Part shown: positions 1 through 12,657 of the stretch, piece by piece
Layout of the letters: every line of letters begins with the position of its first letter
Position numbering within the stretch: position 1 is the stretch's first letter
Origin: Eucommia ulmoides
Taxonomy: Eukaryota; Streptophyta; Magnoliopsida; Garryales; Eucommiaceae
Length of the DNA: 64,000 nt
NCBI GenBank assembly: GCA_016647705.1
Contig: CM028327.1
Span: 9,929,726-9,993,725, forward strand
Reading direction: 5' to 3'
Notes under the pieces: generated by a model
Databases searched by the model: none
Told to the model about the DNA's origin: nothing
What the model saw: the letters and a program-made list of their open reading frames with translations, nothing else
Made by a program: the position numbers and the translations under genes

Positions 1-810
1 AAAACTTTAACTATTTCGAAAAAATTCATTTTTTGGGTCAATATTCATTTATAGAAAATTTAATTATTTTTTAGTTTTTTCTTGGATTTTTTTTTTTTTT
101 TTACAATATTTGGATAATTTTTTAAACAATTTATATTCTTTTTAAACATTTTTTTAAATTCGGTTGAAATTGAAATTGTATGTATTTTTACCAATTTCGA
201 AATTATATATATTTTTACAAATTTCGTAATTATATATATTTTCAATTATATAAAATTTTATTTTTCAAAAAATAAAAAAAATAAAAATTGATTCTCGCCC
301 TAGGGCGGCCAGAATCTTTTTAATTTTTTTTTTTGTAAAATGAAAATTTATATAATTGTACCAGAATCATTTTCTAATTTTTTTTCTTCGAAAAATGAAA
401 TTTTATATAATTGAAAATATTAAATAAAATTTACCATTAAAATTCTTCAAAATTATATATAATTTTATTTTTAAAATATTAAAAAAATTAAATATTAGGA
501 TTTTGCAATAAAAAAATTCAAAATTAAATGTAATTTTATTTCCAAAAGATGGAAATTTACATAATTTTATTTTCAAAGTATTAAAAATATATTTTAAAAT
601 TGATCGGCCTGGGCTTGAGAAGGCCGGAATAAAAAAATAGGTTTTTTTTTTAATATTTGAAAAATAAAATTATATATAATTTAAAAAAAATTAATTGAAA
701 ATTTTATTTAATATTTTTAAATTTTGAAATTTTATACTTTCAATTTTTTTTTTTTTAATTACTATTAATTATATATATATATATATATATGTACTAGAGA
801 GGATCCGACC
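1..810. other. AT-rich non-coding DNA
   Basis: Very AT-rich sequence made of A/T runs and repeated short phrases around the word TATATAATT. Two short GC-rich islands, near 295-320 (GCCCTAGGGC palindrome) and 604-628, interrupt it. An (AT)n run lies near 768-790. The open frame on the minus strand at 60-245 is only lysine and isoleucine codons from A/T runs and is not a gene. Confidence 0.7.
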
Positions 811-2143
811 ATGCTATGGACGGATTCATATTCATTATCTTTTCATATTCCTATATAAATAATATTCATTCAACAATCATCACGTTAATAAACACCTTAC
901 TCTTTTCTTATTTAGAAATTGTGTCTTCTCTGCTTCTGCCACAGTCATGTTCTTTATTAGAAATGATACTTTTTTGCTTCTGTCATGCTAATGTCCTTCT
1001 TTCACAACTATCTACTACTTTCTATTTCGCAGGTCAGTAACAATATCTATTTATATTTACAAACACATTTATCTCTTTTTTTTCTTCGAAATAATGTCTT
1101 TTCTGCTTATACCATAACCATGTCCCTCATTACAAATTATGGATTTTTGCTTATGCCATGACAATATTCTTCTTTCACAGCTGTGTACAACTTTTTATTT
1201 GAAAAGTGAGTGAAAATATCTTATTTTGTTAATTAATTTATGATTTCTTAAAATGTTGAAGTGGCGGCAAGGACTTAAAACTCTACAAAAAATGAACTTT
1301 TTACCGAACACCGAACGAACGAAGAGTTCTTAGATCTCGATACCTGATGGTGAAGAATCGCATCAGCGGTAATGCTAGCTTGTTATCTATGATTCATTTG
1401 ATTTATAATGCTAGGAAAATTTTTGATTTCAGTTGCTAATTTAGTGAATACATATATTGATTGTTGCTGATGAGAATGAATATTTTGACTCATTACACTT
1501 TTTGCACTATCAAAAATGACCAAGAAATTATGTGGTTGGATGGGGAAGAAGAAGAAAACAACTCATTTCACCAATTTATGAAGTGTTTTCAACTTAATTT
1601 ATGCAAAAATAAATTAAAAATTGACCTTATTTAAAATACTGATATACCACCATTAATTAACTTAAAGTTGTCATCAAACTGGGGTTGAATAATTAATATT
1701 TTTGATAAATTAATTTTGTATTGTTATGTGGTTGTAATATAAAATAATTATTGTTATTCACTAGTCCATTTTCAGTGTTTTAATTTTTATTACCTAGTTG
1801 TTAAAAAGAAAATGGATTCCATTACAAATATGATACATTTTATTAACTCAAAATTTAATTAAACAAAAAAAAATATCATCTTCATCGAAATAACTCATAT
1901 GAATTGTATCTAATCTTATTTGTAAAATATTAAAAACAATTATAATTGGGTTAATTTCACTTTGCAAACCAAATACTGATACTAAATAATGAGGTGTAAA
2001 AATTGGCTAACTCTTCAAGTTTGCAAAAACATAACACTTTTTTATGCTAATTAAGAAAATAATAGTAACGGTGTTATATGATTTTTCTTTCAAATTTTGA
2101 ACTTTGGCAGGTTCTCGAGATTTTTTTTTCGTACGAGAAAAGA
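811..2143 (+). promoter_or_regulatory. Possible relic promoter, 5' UTR and intron of the RDR6 fragment
   Basis: A TATA-like CTATATAAAT lies at about 851-860. Two imperfect direct copies of a ~150-bp stretch follow (about 897-1045 and 1083-1225; both read 'TTTTTGCTT.TG.CATG' and 'CTTCTTTCACA'). A possible 5' UTR exon ends near 1367, and an acceptor TTTGGCAG at 2103-2110 precedes the pseudogene ATG. If the spliced reading is right, the intron was kept, so the copy arose from DNA rather than from a processed transcript. This is inference; only the motifs are seen. Confidence 0.3.
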
Positions 2144-2655
2144 ATGGGTTCAAGGCGGAGTGAAAAGCTACTGGTGGTTACGCAAGTTAGTGCTGGTAGG
2201 TTTGACAAATACACCACTACAAAATGCTTTTGGAGTATTTTGAGGAAAATGTTGGGGTAGTTTTGAGATGTAAACTAAAGACATCTTCAACTCTTGCTGA
2301 ATCATATCCATGTTTTGAGATTGACGTTGACAATATTCAAAAAATGGAATATTATGAAAAGGTTGAACCCCATGCGTTCTTGCATTTTGCTATTCCTGAA
2401 TCTGTGAATTCAGCCCTAAATGCTGCAGGGCTTGGTGAGCTTGTGTATATAGGCAAGCCTCTGAAAGTTAGTTTGGGGCCTCAGAATTCATATCGTATGA
2501 ATCAAATGAGAAGGACAACAATTCCGTTCAAGCTATCTAATGTGCAAGTTGAGGTTGGGTGTATGACTAACTTGCAATTCTTTGTTGGTTGGAGATGACC
2601 TTCAGAAGGAGTTAATTTTCTTGTCGATTCGTTTGATGGAACTTGCAAATTGCAT
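2144..2655 (+). pseudogene. RDR6: Truncated RDR6 (RNA-dependent RNA polymerase 6) N-terminal fragment
   Basis: RDR6 converts aberrant or cleaved RNA to double strands for tasiRNA production and RNA silencing. Only its extreme N-terminus is here. It starts with an MGS-type ATG at 2144, followed by VVTQVSAGRFDKYTT. A one-base loss near 2222 shifts the frame, and reading resumes as LLEYFEENVGVV. Then come KLKTS, KVEPHAFLHFA, PLKVSLGP, RRTTIPFKL and FFVGWR. A TGA at 2596-2598 replaces the expected glycine, after which the RDR6-like residues VNFLVDSFDGTCK continue. Similarity stops near 2655, where the satellite begins. The full protein is close to 1200 residues, so the catalytic domain is absent and the copy is dead. 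Identification is from memory of the family and is strong over about 165 residues. Confidence 0.85.
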
Positions 2656-5325
2656 CGTCGTTTAAACAACTCATCCCACCAATTTTGATGATTATTTAAA
2701 AATTATTACCTATTTGAGTGTTATAAGTTTTAGTATGTAGTGTTATGAACGCAGTTTGTATACAAAAACATTGAGTTCTTTACTGTTATGGATAAACCAT
2801 ATTTTGTTAAGTCAAACTTGCCAAAAAATACTGTATTGTCACCTAAACAATTCATCCGACCAAGTTTGACAATTATTTTAAAATTATTCACTAGTCCATT
2901 TTTAGGGTTCTAAGTTCTATTACGTACTCTTATGAATGCATTTTATGCACAACAAAAATGGATACATTTTTGTTGTGGATAAGTCATCTTTTTTTAAGTC
3001 AAAGTTGTCAAAAAAACTGTATCGTCGTCGAAACAACTCATCCGACCAATTTTGACGATTATTTAAAATTTATTCAGTAGTCTGTTCTGAAATTTTTAAG
3101 TTTTATTACGTAGTCTTAGGAACCCAAATTATGTACAAAAAAAATAGGTTTATTTCGGTTACAGATAGACTATATTTTGTTAACTCAAAATTGCTAAAAA
3201 AAACTGCAGAACCAACTCATCCAACCAATTTTGACGACTATTTCAAAAATATTCACTAGTCCGTTCTGATATTTTTAAGTTTTATTACGTACTCTTACGG
3301 ACACAATTTATGTCCAAAAAAAATTGGGTTCATTTCGGTTACGGATAGACCATTTTTTGTTAACTCAGTTGTAAAAAAAATAATGTAGAACCAACTCATC
3401 CGACCAATTTTAACGATTATTTAAAATTAGTTCACTAGTCCCTTTTGACATTTTTAAGTTTTATTATGTACTTTTAGGAACCCAGATTATGTACAAAAAT
3501 ATTGGGTTCATTTCGGGTACGGATATACCATTTGTTTTTTAACTCAAAGTTGCCAAAAAATACTGCAGAATCAACTTATCCGACCAATTTTGACGATTAT
3601 TTAAAAAATATTCGCTAGTCCATTTTGAATTTTTTAAATTTTGGTATGTAGTCTTAGTAACACAATTTATGTGCAAAAAATTTGGGTTCATTTCGGTTAC
3701 GGATAGATCATCTTTTGTTAACTCAAAGTTGCAAAAAAAACCTGCAAAACTAGCTCATCCGACCAACTTTGACGATTATTTACAATTAGTTCACTACTAC
3801 GTTTTGACATTTTAAAGTTTTGTTACGTATTATTAGTATCACATTTTATGTACAAAAAGATTGGGTTCATTTTGGGTACGGATAGACCATCGTTTTTTAA
3901 CTCAAAGTTGCGAAAAAACACTGCAGAACCAACTCATCCGACCAATTTTGACGACCATTTAAAAAATATTTGCTAGTCCGTTTTGAAATTTTTAAGCTTT
4001 ATTATGTACTATTACGAACACAATTTATGTCCAAAAAAAATTGTGTTCATTTCGGTTACGGATAGATCATCTTTTGTTAACTCAAAGTTGAAAAAAAAAA
4101 TAAAAAAATACAGAACCAACTCATCCGACCAAATTTAACGATTATTTAAAATTAATTCACCAGTCTGTTCTGACATTTTTAAGTTTTGTTACGTACTCTT
4201 AGGAACCCAGATTATGTACAAAAAAATTGGGTTCATTTCGGTTACGAATAGATCATTTTTTGTCAACTCAAAATTGCAAAAAAAAAACTGCAAAACCAAC
4301 TCATCCGACCAATTTTGATGATTATTTAAATTTAGTTCACTAGTCCATTTTGACATTTTTAAGTTTTATTATGTATTCTTAGGAACCCAAATTATGTACA
4401 AAAATATTGGCTTCATTTCGGGTACGGATAGACCATATTTTTTTAACTCAAAGTTGCCAAAAAATACTGCAGAACCAACTCATCCGACCAACTTTGACAA
4501 TTATTTACAATTAGTTCACTACTCCGTTTTGACATTTTTAAATTTTATTACGATTATTAGTATCAAATTTTATGTACAAAAAAATTGGGTTCATTTCGGG
4601 TACAGATAGACCATCGTTTTTAACTCAAAGTTGCGAAAAAAACATTGCAGAACCAATTCATCCGACCAATTTTGACGATTATTTAAAAAATATTCGCTAG
4701 TCCGTTCTGACATTTTTAAATTTTATTACGTATTATTAGTATCAAATTTTATGTACAAAAAACTTGGGTTCATTTCGGGTACAAATAGACCATCGTTTTT
4801 TAACTCAAAGTTGCCAAAAAAACACTGCAGAACCAACTCATCTGACCAACTTTGATGACTATTTAAAAAATATTCGCTAGTCCGTTCTGACATTTTTAAA
4901 TTTTATTACGTACTCTTACGAACACAGTTTATGTCTAAAAAAAATGGATTCATTTCGGTTACGGATAGACCATCTTTTGTTAACTCAAAGTTGGCAAAAA
5001 CAAAATGAAGAACCAACTCATCCGACCAACTTTGATGATTATTTAAAATTAATTCACCAGTCCGTTTTTACTTTTTTAAGTTTTATTACATAGTCTTAGG
5101 AACCCAGATTATGAACAAAAAAAATTGGGTTCATTTCGGGTACGGATAGACCATCTTTTTTTAACTCAAAGTTGTGAAAAAACATTGCAGAACCAACTCA
5201 TCCGACTAACTTTGACGATTATTTAAAAAATATTCGCTAGTCCGTTGTGATATTTTTAAGTTTTATTATGTACTCTTAGAAACACAGTTTATGTAAAAAA
5301 AAAATGGATTCATTCCTATCGCCGT
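2656..5325. repeat. Tandem array of a ~180-bp satellite-like repeat, about 15 copies
   Basis: The anchor 'CAACTCATCCGACCAA' recurs at about 2668, 2851, 3034, 3213, 3391, 3572, 3751, 3930, 4118, 4298, 4478, 4657, 4835, 5012 and 5191, a mean period of 180 bp. Each unit also has TTTTGACGATTATTTAAAA, TTTTAAGTTTTATTACGTA and TTCATTTCGGTTACGGATAG. Units fall into two subtypes, one with 'AAAATATTCGCTAG' and one with 'AATTAGTTCACTAG', alternating over copies 4-9. The open frame at 4394-4609 is just one repeat unit read through. Length near 180 bp is typical of plant satellites, but whether this is centromeric cannot be told here. Confidence 0.9.
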
Positions 5326-5394
5326 TCGTTTGAGGGGGTATGTTCGGTGACTGTCGCCGTTTGTTATATAATTTTTTTAAAAAATTATATTTAA
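5326..5394. other. Spacer between two tandem arrays
   Basis: Short non-repeat sequence with two 'CGCCGTT(C/T)GTT' words (about 5330 and 5362). No gene seen. Confidence 0.5.
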
Positions 5395-5457
5395 CACAAA
5401 CCTTGGGAATCAATTAAAAAGTGTTAATTACATTTTCGCCCCCTTTCTTTTAATTTT

Positions 5458-5501
<44 letters not shown>

Positions 5502-5965
5502 CACTTTCATACTTGAAATTTTGGGTTTCAACTAAAAATAGTTAATTATATTTTCGCCCCTATATTTAATTTTAATTTTTTCTGGTACTTTCATAATGCA
5601 AACCTTGGGATTTAATTAAAAAGTTTTAATTACATTTTCGTACCTTTTTTTTTTTTTTTTAATTTTAGTTGGTTTTTTTTTTTTTTTTGTACTTTCATAC
5701 TTGAAAATTTGGATTTCAACTAAAAAGTGTTAATTATATTTTTGCCCCTATATTTAATTTTAATTTTTTTTGGCAGTTTCATCCTTGAAATCTTGGGTTT
5801 CAACTTAAAATGGTTAATTACATTTTTGCCCCTTTATTTATTTATTTATAATTTTATCCCTGAAAACTTGGGTTCAATTAAAAAGTGGTAATTACATTTT
5901 TATCCCTTTATTTAACTTTAGTTTCTATTTTTTCTTTTATTGTAAACACTTTCGTCCATGAAAGT
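5395..5965. repeat. Degenerate tandem repeat (~75-120 bp), about six copies
   Basis: The phrase 'CTTGGG(T)TTCAATTAAAAAGTG' followed by 'TTAATTACATTTTCGCCCC', a T-rich tract and 'ACTTTCATCCTTGAAA' recurs at about 5400, 5520, 5604, 5707, 5795 and 5867. Differences in unit length come mainly from T runs, including a run of about 40 T at 5461-5500. Confidence 0.75.
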
Positions 5966-6535
5966 TAGGTTTCATAAAAGAATTGTGTTTTTATGGGAAA
6001 TGCGTTTAATTTCAGTATAATGGTCATTTTTAATTTTATTTTTGTTAATATTTTTTAAAATTAATTACATTTACCAAATAATTATAATTTATATTTAATT
6101 TTTAATTTTGAAATATTAAATAAACTTTCAAATTATCATAATTTAAATATACATATATAATAAAATAATCACAAGTTTTAAATTTATATATGTCTATATA
6201 TATATATATAAATGAATAAATAAAAAATGGGATAGGGATGGGGCATGAAGATGGGGGGGGGGGGGGGGTGGCTGCCAACGTGGCAGTCCCATTTAGTGAC
6301 AAGGCCAGTTTCACCAAGAAAAATAAATAAAAATAGAAATCGATCGTCTTATGGCCGGTTAGACCTATTTTCTTAAAAAAGATAAAAAGGGATCCATTTG
6401 CGTAATTTTAGAACTTTTTAGCACTATTTATGTAAACAACTCGTAGTAATAGTGTGGTTGCTCAAGAGGCCAGTGGAGTTGAGTGTGGAAGAGGGAGAGC
6501 TTTTGTTGGTCCCCTTGAAAATAGAAGTGCTTTAG
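5966..6535. other. Non-coding AT-rich DNA with a long G run
   Basis: Contains a (TA)n patch near 6196-6208 and an uninterrupted run of about 17 G at 6252-6268. No gene supported; the minus-strand frame at 6102-6317 is a proline run read from the G tract. Confidence 0.6.
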
Positions 6536-7396
6536 GGCCCGTTTGGTAACCGTTTCGTGCCTATCCCATGTAGTAGGTGAGAATGGGATGAAATGGGATA
6601 AAAATTATATTTCCTTCTTGAGAGTAGAATCGTATTTGGTAACGACAATTGTTTTTTGGTTATGGGAACAGAATCGCGTTTGGTAACGATTTTATCCTAG
6701 AAATCAAGAATAAACCCTAAACCATAATAAAAAAATATCAAGTAATCAAATCCTAAACCACAATTGAAATCGAAATCCTTAACCCCAATCGAAATCGAAA
6801 TTGAAATTGAAATCTTAAACCCCAATCAAATTCAAAATCAAAATCATAAACCCCGATCGAAATCGAAATGAAAATAAAAATCCTAAACTCTAATCGAAAT
6901 TGACATTGAAATCGAAATCGAACTAAAATTACGGCTAGAAATTGAAACCTTAATTTTGATTTCGAAATCAAAATCCTAAATCGATTGGCGTGACCCATGA
7001 AGCCAACGACGACGAGGACACACGAAGCTGACGACAATGGACAGACGACGAACAACACGCAAGAATAGAAAAAGAATATGAGGACAAGGACGACAAGTAC
7101 AAAAGAAGAAAACGAGGAGGAGGAGGAGGACAACGAACAACACGCAAGAACAGAAAAAGAAAAAGAAAAAAAGAGAAAGAAAATAGAAAACTTACAAAGT
7201 TTGAAGATGAGATGTTACTAACAAATCTGAAAATGACAGACATGTCCCTTTTAACAAATGGGAACAAGATGGGAATTATGAGAAATAACAATTTTTTGTT
7301 TCTCACTTCTTAAGAAAAAGTAGGAATGATTCTTGGTTTTGGGATGAGAATGAGAACGGAAACAGATTTGCCAAACGTTATGCCCAAACAGAAATC
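6536..7396. mobile_element. Decayed TIR element (GTTTGGTAAC type, hAT/MITE-like)
   Basis: The left end reads GGGCCCGTTTGGTAACCGTTTC. The right end, reverse-complemented, reads GGGCATAACGTTTGGCAAAT and then GTTTCCGTTCTCATTCTCATCCC, giving imperfect terminal inverted repeats. The interior (about 6715-6990) is a run of 'AAATCCTAAACCCCAATCGAAATCG'-like units, a GA-rich minisatellite that produces spurious serine/phenylalanine-rich frames on the minus strand (6753-7306). No transposase is visible. Related sequence seems to continue to 7437, where the Copia-1 LTR begins. Confidence 0.5.
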
Positions 7397-7437
7397 TCAA
7401 AAATCTGGGAAGGGATGAGAATTTTTGGGATGGGAAT

Positions 7438-9517
7438 TGTTAGCCCAGTAGAATACTCAAGAGGGGAGGTGAATTGGGTAATTAAAAATTATCAGAATAA
7501 AATTTAATAAATCAAATAATTAATTTTAATCCTAAATTAATGATTATCTTTATATCACAACAGAATAATATAATCAACTAAGTGCATACCCAAACAACAA
7601 AAATAACAAAATAAATATAGTAGCATACCAAAGATTTATACTGATTCACCAAGTTACTCTTGGCTAATTCAATCCCCCGAGCTCCACGGAGGTCGCACCC
7701 ATTAAAATTAAGATCCCTTTAAAGGTAGGAACTAAACCCTCACACCGATTCTTTTACAGGCTCAGAATTAACCTTTACAATATCCTTTTCTCAAGCTAAG
7801 GAATAACCTCTACTTTTTACAGGTTAAAGAATAACCTAATTCTTTTTAATACTAAGGCACAAGAATCAAAACCTCTCAAAACACTCCAACTATCATTTTT
7901 CTAGGTAAGGATGGAATATTTACAAATCACTAAAATCACAATTCTATCTAAGAAGAATCATTACCTCAATCTCTTTACAGGAAGAGACTGAAACACGACT
8001 ATCCTTGATTAAATACCCCTAATAGTATTTAATCTGTCACAACTCACCAATACAAAAATCGATAAGAAGTAAATCTCACTCGAAACTTCTACCACTCCGG
8101 ATAAATAATAACTCAATTAATATCCTAACTAGTGGTAGAAAAACGTGAGATAAAAAAATATGATTTTAATAAGATATGGGTAGCAAATTTGAGTAAATAA
8201 TTAGATTCAAGAAATTGTTTGCAAGAATATTTTCTTCAAAAATTAGAAATAATTTCTAAGATCAATTTCCAAATAATAATCAAATAATACAATGAAAGAA
8301 TATAATTGGAAAGATCTCACTCGAAATCTATAGAAAGAATGATTAGAACAATGTAACTTCAAATCCGATAATAGCAATGATCAACAATTGATTCTCTTAG
8401 AAAAGCTCACTCAATTCTCAATAAGATATCTCTTAGAAAAGCTCATTCAATGATATATTATGATCTCTCTTGATAATATATGGGTAATGACATAAGAAAT
8501 TCGCAGGTCTATATATATGAGTATGAAATCAACCTTCTAACGGCTAATTTACATGTGTCATGACAATTAATAGTACATATAGACCCATTATATCATAATG
8601 ACTTCATTTTGGTTCAGTTCATTTAATAATAACTTTCAAATCTCTCTAAATTAGACCTCTAAAGTATTTTCTCAATCTCAATTAATAAGAATAGAATCTA
8701 TTTCAAGTACTAAATTAAGAAACATTAATATTTAATGAATCATATTAATAGGATTTAATTAATATATGAATCATATCTTAAATATAGAGAATATCTCTGA
8801 AATCTCTCTCAAATCCTAACAAAAATGACTACTTTTGGATATAATCTCGAATAGAACAGAATCCTGAAACAGCGTCTCAGGTTGATTGCCCAGTCGACTG
8901 TTGGATTCAGGTTGTAGCCAATGGAATTCATCGGTTGACCTGTCGGTCAACTGCTTGATTTAGAGAGTTCGTCTTGCTTTCACCGGTCGACTTGTAGTTT
9001 CAGAGAGTTCAGCTTCCTTGGTCGGTCGACTTGTAGATTCAGGGTCTTTCAGCTTCTTTGTCTGGTCGACTCATCAGTCGACTGCCATCTTCTAGATCTC
9101 TGTTCTGAACTCGTTTTTTTAACTTATTCTTTTTACGTTATCGTCCCTTAAACCATTTTCTTTTCTAAATTAGTTCCACTAATATTCTTCTATTCCATTT
9201 TAGTCATTTAAAATTATTTCTTTTCAAATCATATAGGAGCAAATAATTTCACTTAATCAAAACACACATAAATGATAAAATACATTTTGTGCAATGTGTG
9301 TGTTCCTAATTGGTATATTAAGAGTTGAAATTTACCTGAGTTGTTTTTCCTAATTTATTCAAACTCTTAAATCTTCAATATCTTCAACATCATCATTTAG
9401 CATCCATTTAATTTGTATCTTCATCACTGGAACTTAAATAACTGAAACACTTAATTAAAATATTAGTTCCACCAAAACATCAACACTTAATTGTTCATCA
9501 AAATCTTAGGATCAACA
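7438..9517 (-). repeat. Copia-1 3' LTR (about 2080 bp)
   Basis: Bounded on the plus strand by TGTTAGCCC at 7438 and GGATCAACA ending at 9517, i.e. TG...CA with inverted TGTT/AACA ends. On the minus strand it directly follows a polypurine tract. Contains clustered GTCGAC/GGTCGACTTG words at about 8890-9085. No intact partner LTR is found in the window, so the pair cannot be compared. Confidence 0.7.
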
Positions 9518-9855
9518 ATCTCCCCCTTTTTTATGATGACAATTAACTTTGATATTTTCTTCAAAATAAAAATATAATCACACTTCCCCTGAATCTGAGA
9601 ACGGGTTCTTTAACTCGTTAAAGCATCATAATGAAGATTTCAATAATGCACAAATTAAAAATACTCAATTAATGCACAATTTTAAAAATTCTCCTCCTTA
9701 ATAAAACATCATTAATTTCTCCCCATTTGCACAAATTAAAAAATACTCAATTCAACACAATTTTAGTAATACTCCCCTTTAATAAAACATTATTAATTTC
9801 TCCCTCTTTATCATCTTCAAAAACAAATTTAAGGAGGGAGGGTTACACATGTAAC

Positions 9856-12657
9856 TTACTCTAGGCAAACATCATTATGCCTAGTTATACTCAAATCGCG
9901 AATGATTTTCACAAACTGATTTTTCACTAGTAGTTTAGTAAAAACATCAGCTAGCTGGTCGGAGGTATCAATATACTCAATAACAATATCAATTTTTTGA
10001 ATGTGATCACGAATAAAGTGATATCTAATCTCTATGTGCATAGTTCGTGAGTGTTGTGTAGGATTCTTACTTAGACAAATAGCACTTTTATTATCACAAA
10101 AGATCGGGACCTCCTCTATACAAACTCCAAAGTCATTTAACTGTTGTTTAATATATAAAATTTGAGCACAATAGTTACCAGCTGCCATGTATTCAGCCTC
10201 AGTAGTGGATAAGGCTATAGAATTTTGTTTCTTGCTTGACCAAGAAACCAAAGCATATCCTAACAAATGACATGATTCACTTGTGTTTTTTCACTCAACT
10301 TTGCAACTGGAAAAGTCAGCATCGGAGCAACTAACCAATTTAAAATCACTCCCCCTAGGATACCATAATCCTAGGTCAGTCGTCCCCTTTAAATAATGAA
10401 AAATTCATTTAACCGCAGTCAAGTGCGATTCTTTAGGATAAGACTGAAATCTAGCACAAAGACAAACACTGTACATAATATCAGATCTACTAGCAGTTAA
10501 ATACAACAGGCTACCAATCATACCTCGATATATTTTCTTATTAACATTTTTGCCCGTATCATCTTTTTCTATCTTTATAATTGTTACCATGGGAGTTTTG
10601 TACTCTTTAATTCCTTCCAAGTCATATTTCTTTAGCAACTCCTGGGTGTATTTAGCTTGGTTTATAAATATCTCTTCTTTGGTTTACTTACTTTGCAATC
10701 CAAGAAAGAAATTCAGCTCTCCTATCATGTTCATTTTAAATTCAAGTTGCATTATCTTAACAAACTCTTGGCAGATATCCTTATTAGTAGATCCAAAAAT
10801 GACGTCATCAATATATACTTGTACTAATAGGATATCAGAATCAATTTACTTTACAAATAGTGTTATATCACAAATACTCATTCGAAAATCATTTTCGATC
10901 AAATATTGGCTAAGTCTCTCATACCAAGTTCTTGAAGCTTGTTTGAGCCCATACAAAGCCTTACAAAATTTAAATACGTAATCGGGAAATTTATCACTTT
11001 CAAATCTCGGGGGTTATTCCACATCAACTTCTTCAATTAGAAAGTCATTTAGAAATGCACTCTTTACATCCATTTGATATAACTTAAAATTACGTGAACA
11101 TATAAAGGCAAGTAGCATTCTAATTGCTTCTAGTGTGCAACAGGAGCATATGTTTCATCATAATCAATTCCTCCTTCTTGATTATAATCCTGTGTCACTA
11201 ATCTTGCCTTGTTTCTTATTACCATACCAAATTCATCTTTTTTATTTCTAAAAACCCATTTAGTACCAATAACTGGATGAAAATCCGGTCTCAGAACAAG
11301 ACACCACACTTTATTCCGCTCAAACTGAACTAATTCATCTTGCATTGCGGAAATCCAAGATTCACCAATTAATGCCTCATTTATGTTTTTAGGCTCAATT
11401 TGAAATAAGAAAGTAAGATTAATTATATCCCTAAGATAATAATGAGTACTTACACCTTTTTCAAAATTATCGATGATTTCTTTAATTGAATGCCTTGGTA
11501 CTTTCTTTATAGCTCTTGGTAAAGTCAAATCCTTCTCCTTAGGTCCCTCTTCTTGTTGGGACTCTTTAAGTACATCATCACCTTGGTTTTGGTTATTTAA
11601 GATACCTGCATCATCATCATTCAAAACCTTTCTCGACAAGAATGGATCAGTTTCCTCAAAGACAACATGCATTGTTTCTTCTACGACTAAAGTACGTTTA
11701 TTATAAACTCTATACGCCTTACTGTTAGTAGCATATCCAAGAAAAATTCCATAATCAGATTTAGCATCAAATTTGCCAAGATTATCCTTATCATTCAAAA
11801 TGAAACACTTGCATTCAAAGACTTTAAAATAGGAATATTAGGAGTCTTACCATTCCAGATTTCATATAGGGTTTTGTTAAACCCTCTACGAATTGATACT
11901 CGGTTTACCACATGACAAACTGTACTTACGGCTTCGGCCCAGAAGTAGGTTGGTAAGCGATTTTCATTGAATATCGTTATGGCCATCTTTTGAAGCATTT
12001 TGTTCTTCCTTTCCACTATACCATTTGTTGCGGTGATCTTGGTGTAGAAAAATTGTGAGCATAAATATGCTCATCACAATAACTTACCACTTCATCATTC
12101 TTAAATCCTCTTCCTCTGTCACTACGAATGTTAATAATAGAACATTACTTCTCATTTTGAACACGTTTACAAAATTTAGCAAGAATAGAAGCAACCTCAC
12201 TTTTCTTAGTAAGAAAATATACCCAGGTAAGTCTAGAATAATCATCAACAATGACAAATGCATAAAACTTATCACCAAAACTAGCAACAAAGTTAGGCCC
12301 AAACAAATCAAGATGCAATAATTCAAGACATTTAGATGTGGACGTGTGCATCTTTTTCTTAAATGATGATCTAACTTGCTTGCCTAATTGACATGCATCA
12401 CATACTTTATCCTTCACAAATTTCAAATCAGGTAGGCCACGTACAAGACTCTTCTTAGATAAGTTAAAAATTAATTTCATACTAACATGTCCAAGTCTTC
12501 TATACCATAATCAACTATTTTCAGATAAAACATTCAAACAGGATAAATTTTGAGAATTAAAATCATCAAAGAGCAAGTATACACATTCTCAAAATATGAT
12601 GCAACTAGCAAGATATTACAATCATAACTATTCCTAATGATGCATCTATCATGATCA
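9856..12657 (-). pseudogene. Copia-1 pol remnant (integrase, reverse transcriptase, RNase H)
   Basis: Reading down the minus strand: integrase pieces from 12480 (pre-integrase LVRGLPDLKFVKDKVCDACQLGKQ; core LLHLDLFGPN, FVIVDDYSRLTWVYFL; then MERKNKMLQKMAITIF and YFWAEAVSTVCHVVNR near 12016-11795); the RT start (WISAMQDELVQFERNKVW, GTKWVFRNKKDE) near 11400-11130; connection YRGMIGSLLYLTASRSDIMYSV near 10550-10450; and RNase H (SWSSKKQNSIALSTTEAEYMA, FCDNKSAICLSKNP, DQLADVFTKLL) at 10266-9856. Frameshifts separate the blocks, and RT between about 11130 and 10640 is in several frames. The coding capacity is dead. Confidence 0.9.

Noticed and set aside
2656..5325. Regularly spaced repeats as a CRISPR array
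   Set aside because: The whole 180-bp unit is repeated with no unique spacers, in a plant nuclear context; it is a satellite-type array.
6753..7306. Minus-strand Ser/Phe-rich frames of 112-126 codons
   Set aside because: Read from the AAATCGAAATCG minisatellite and GA-rich tract of a decayed TIR element.
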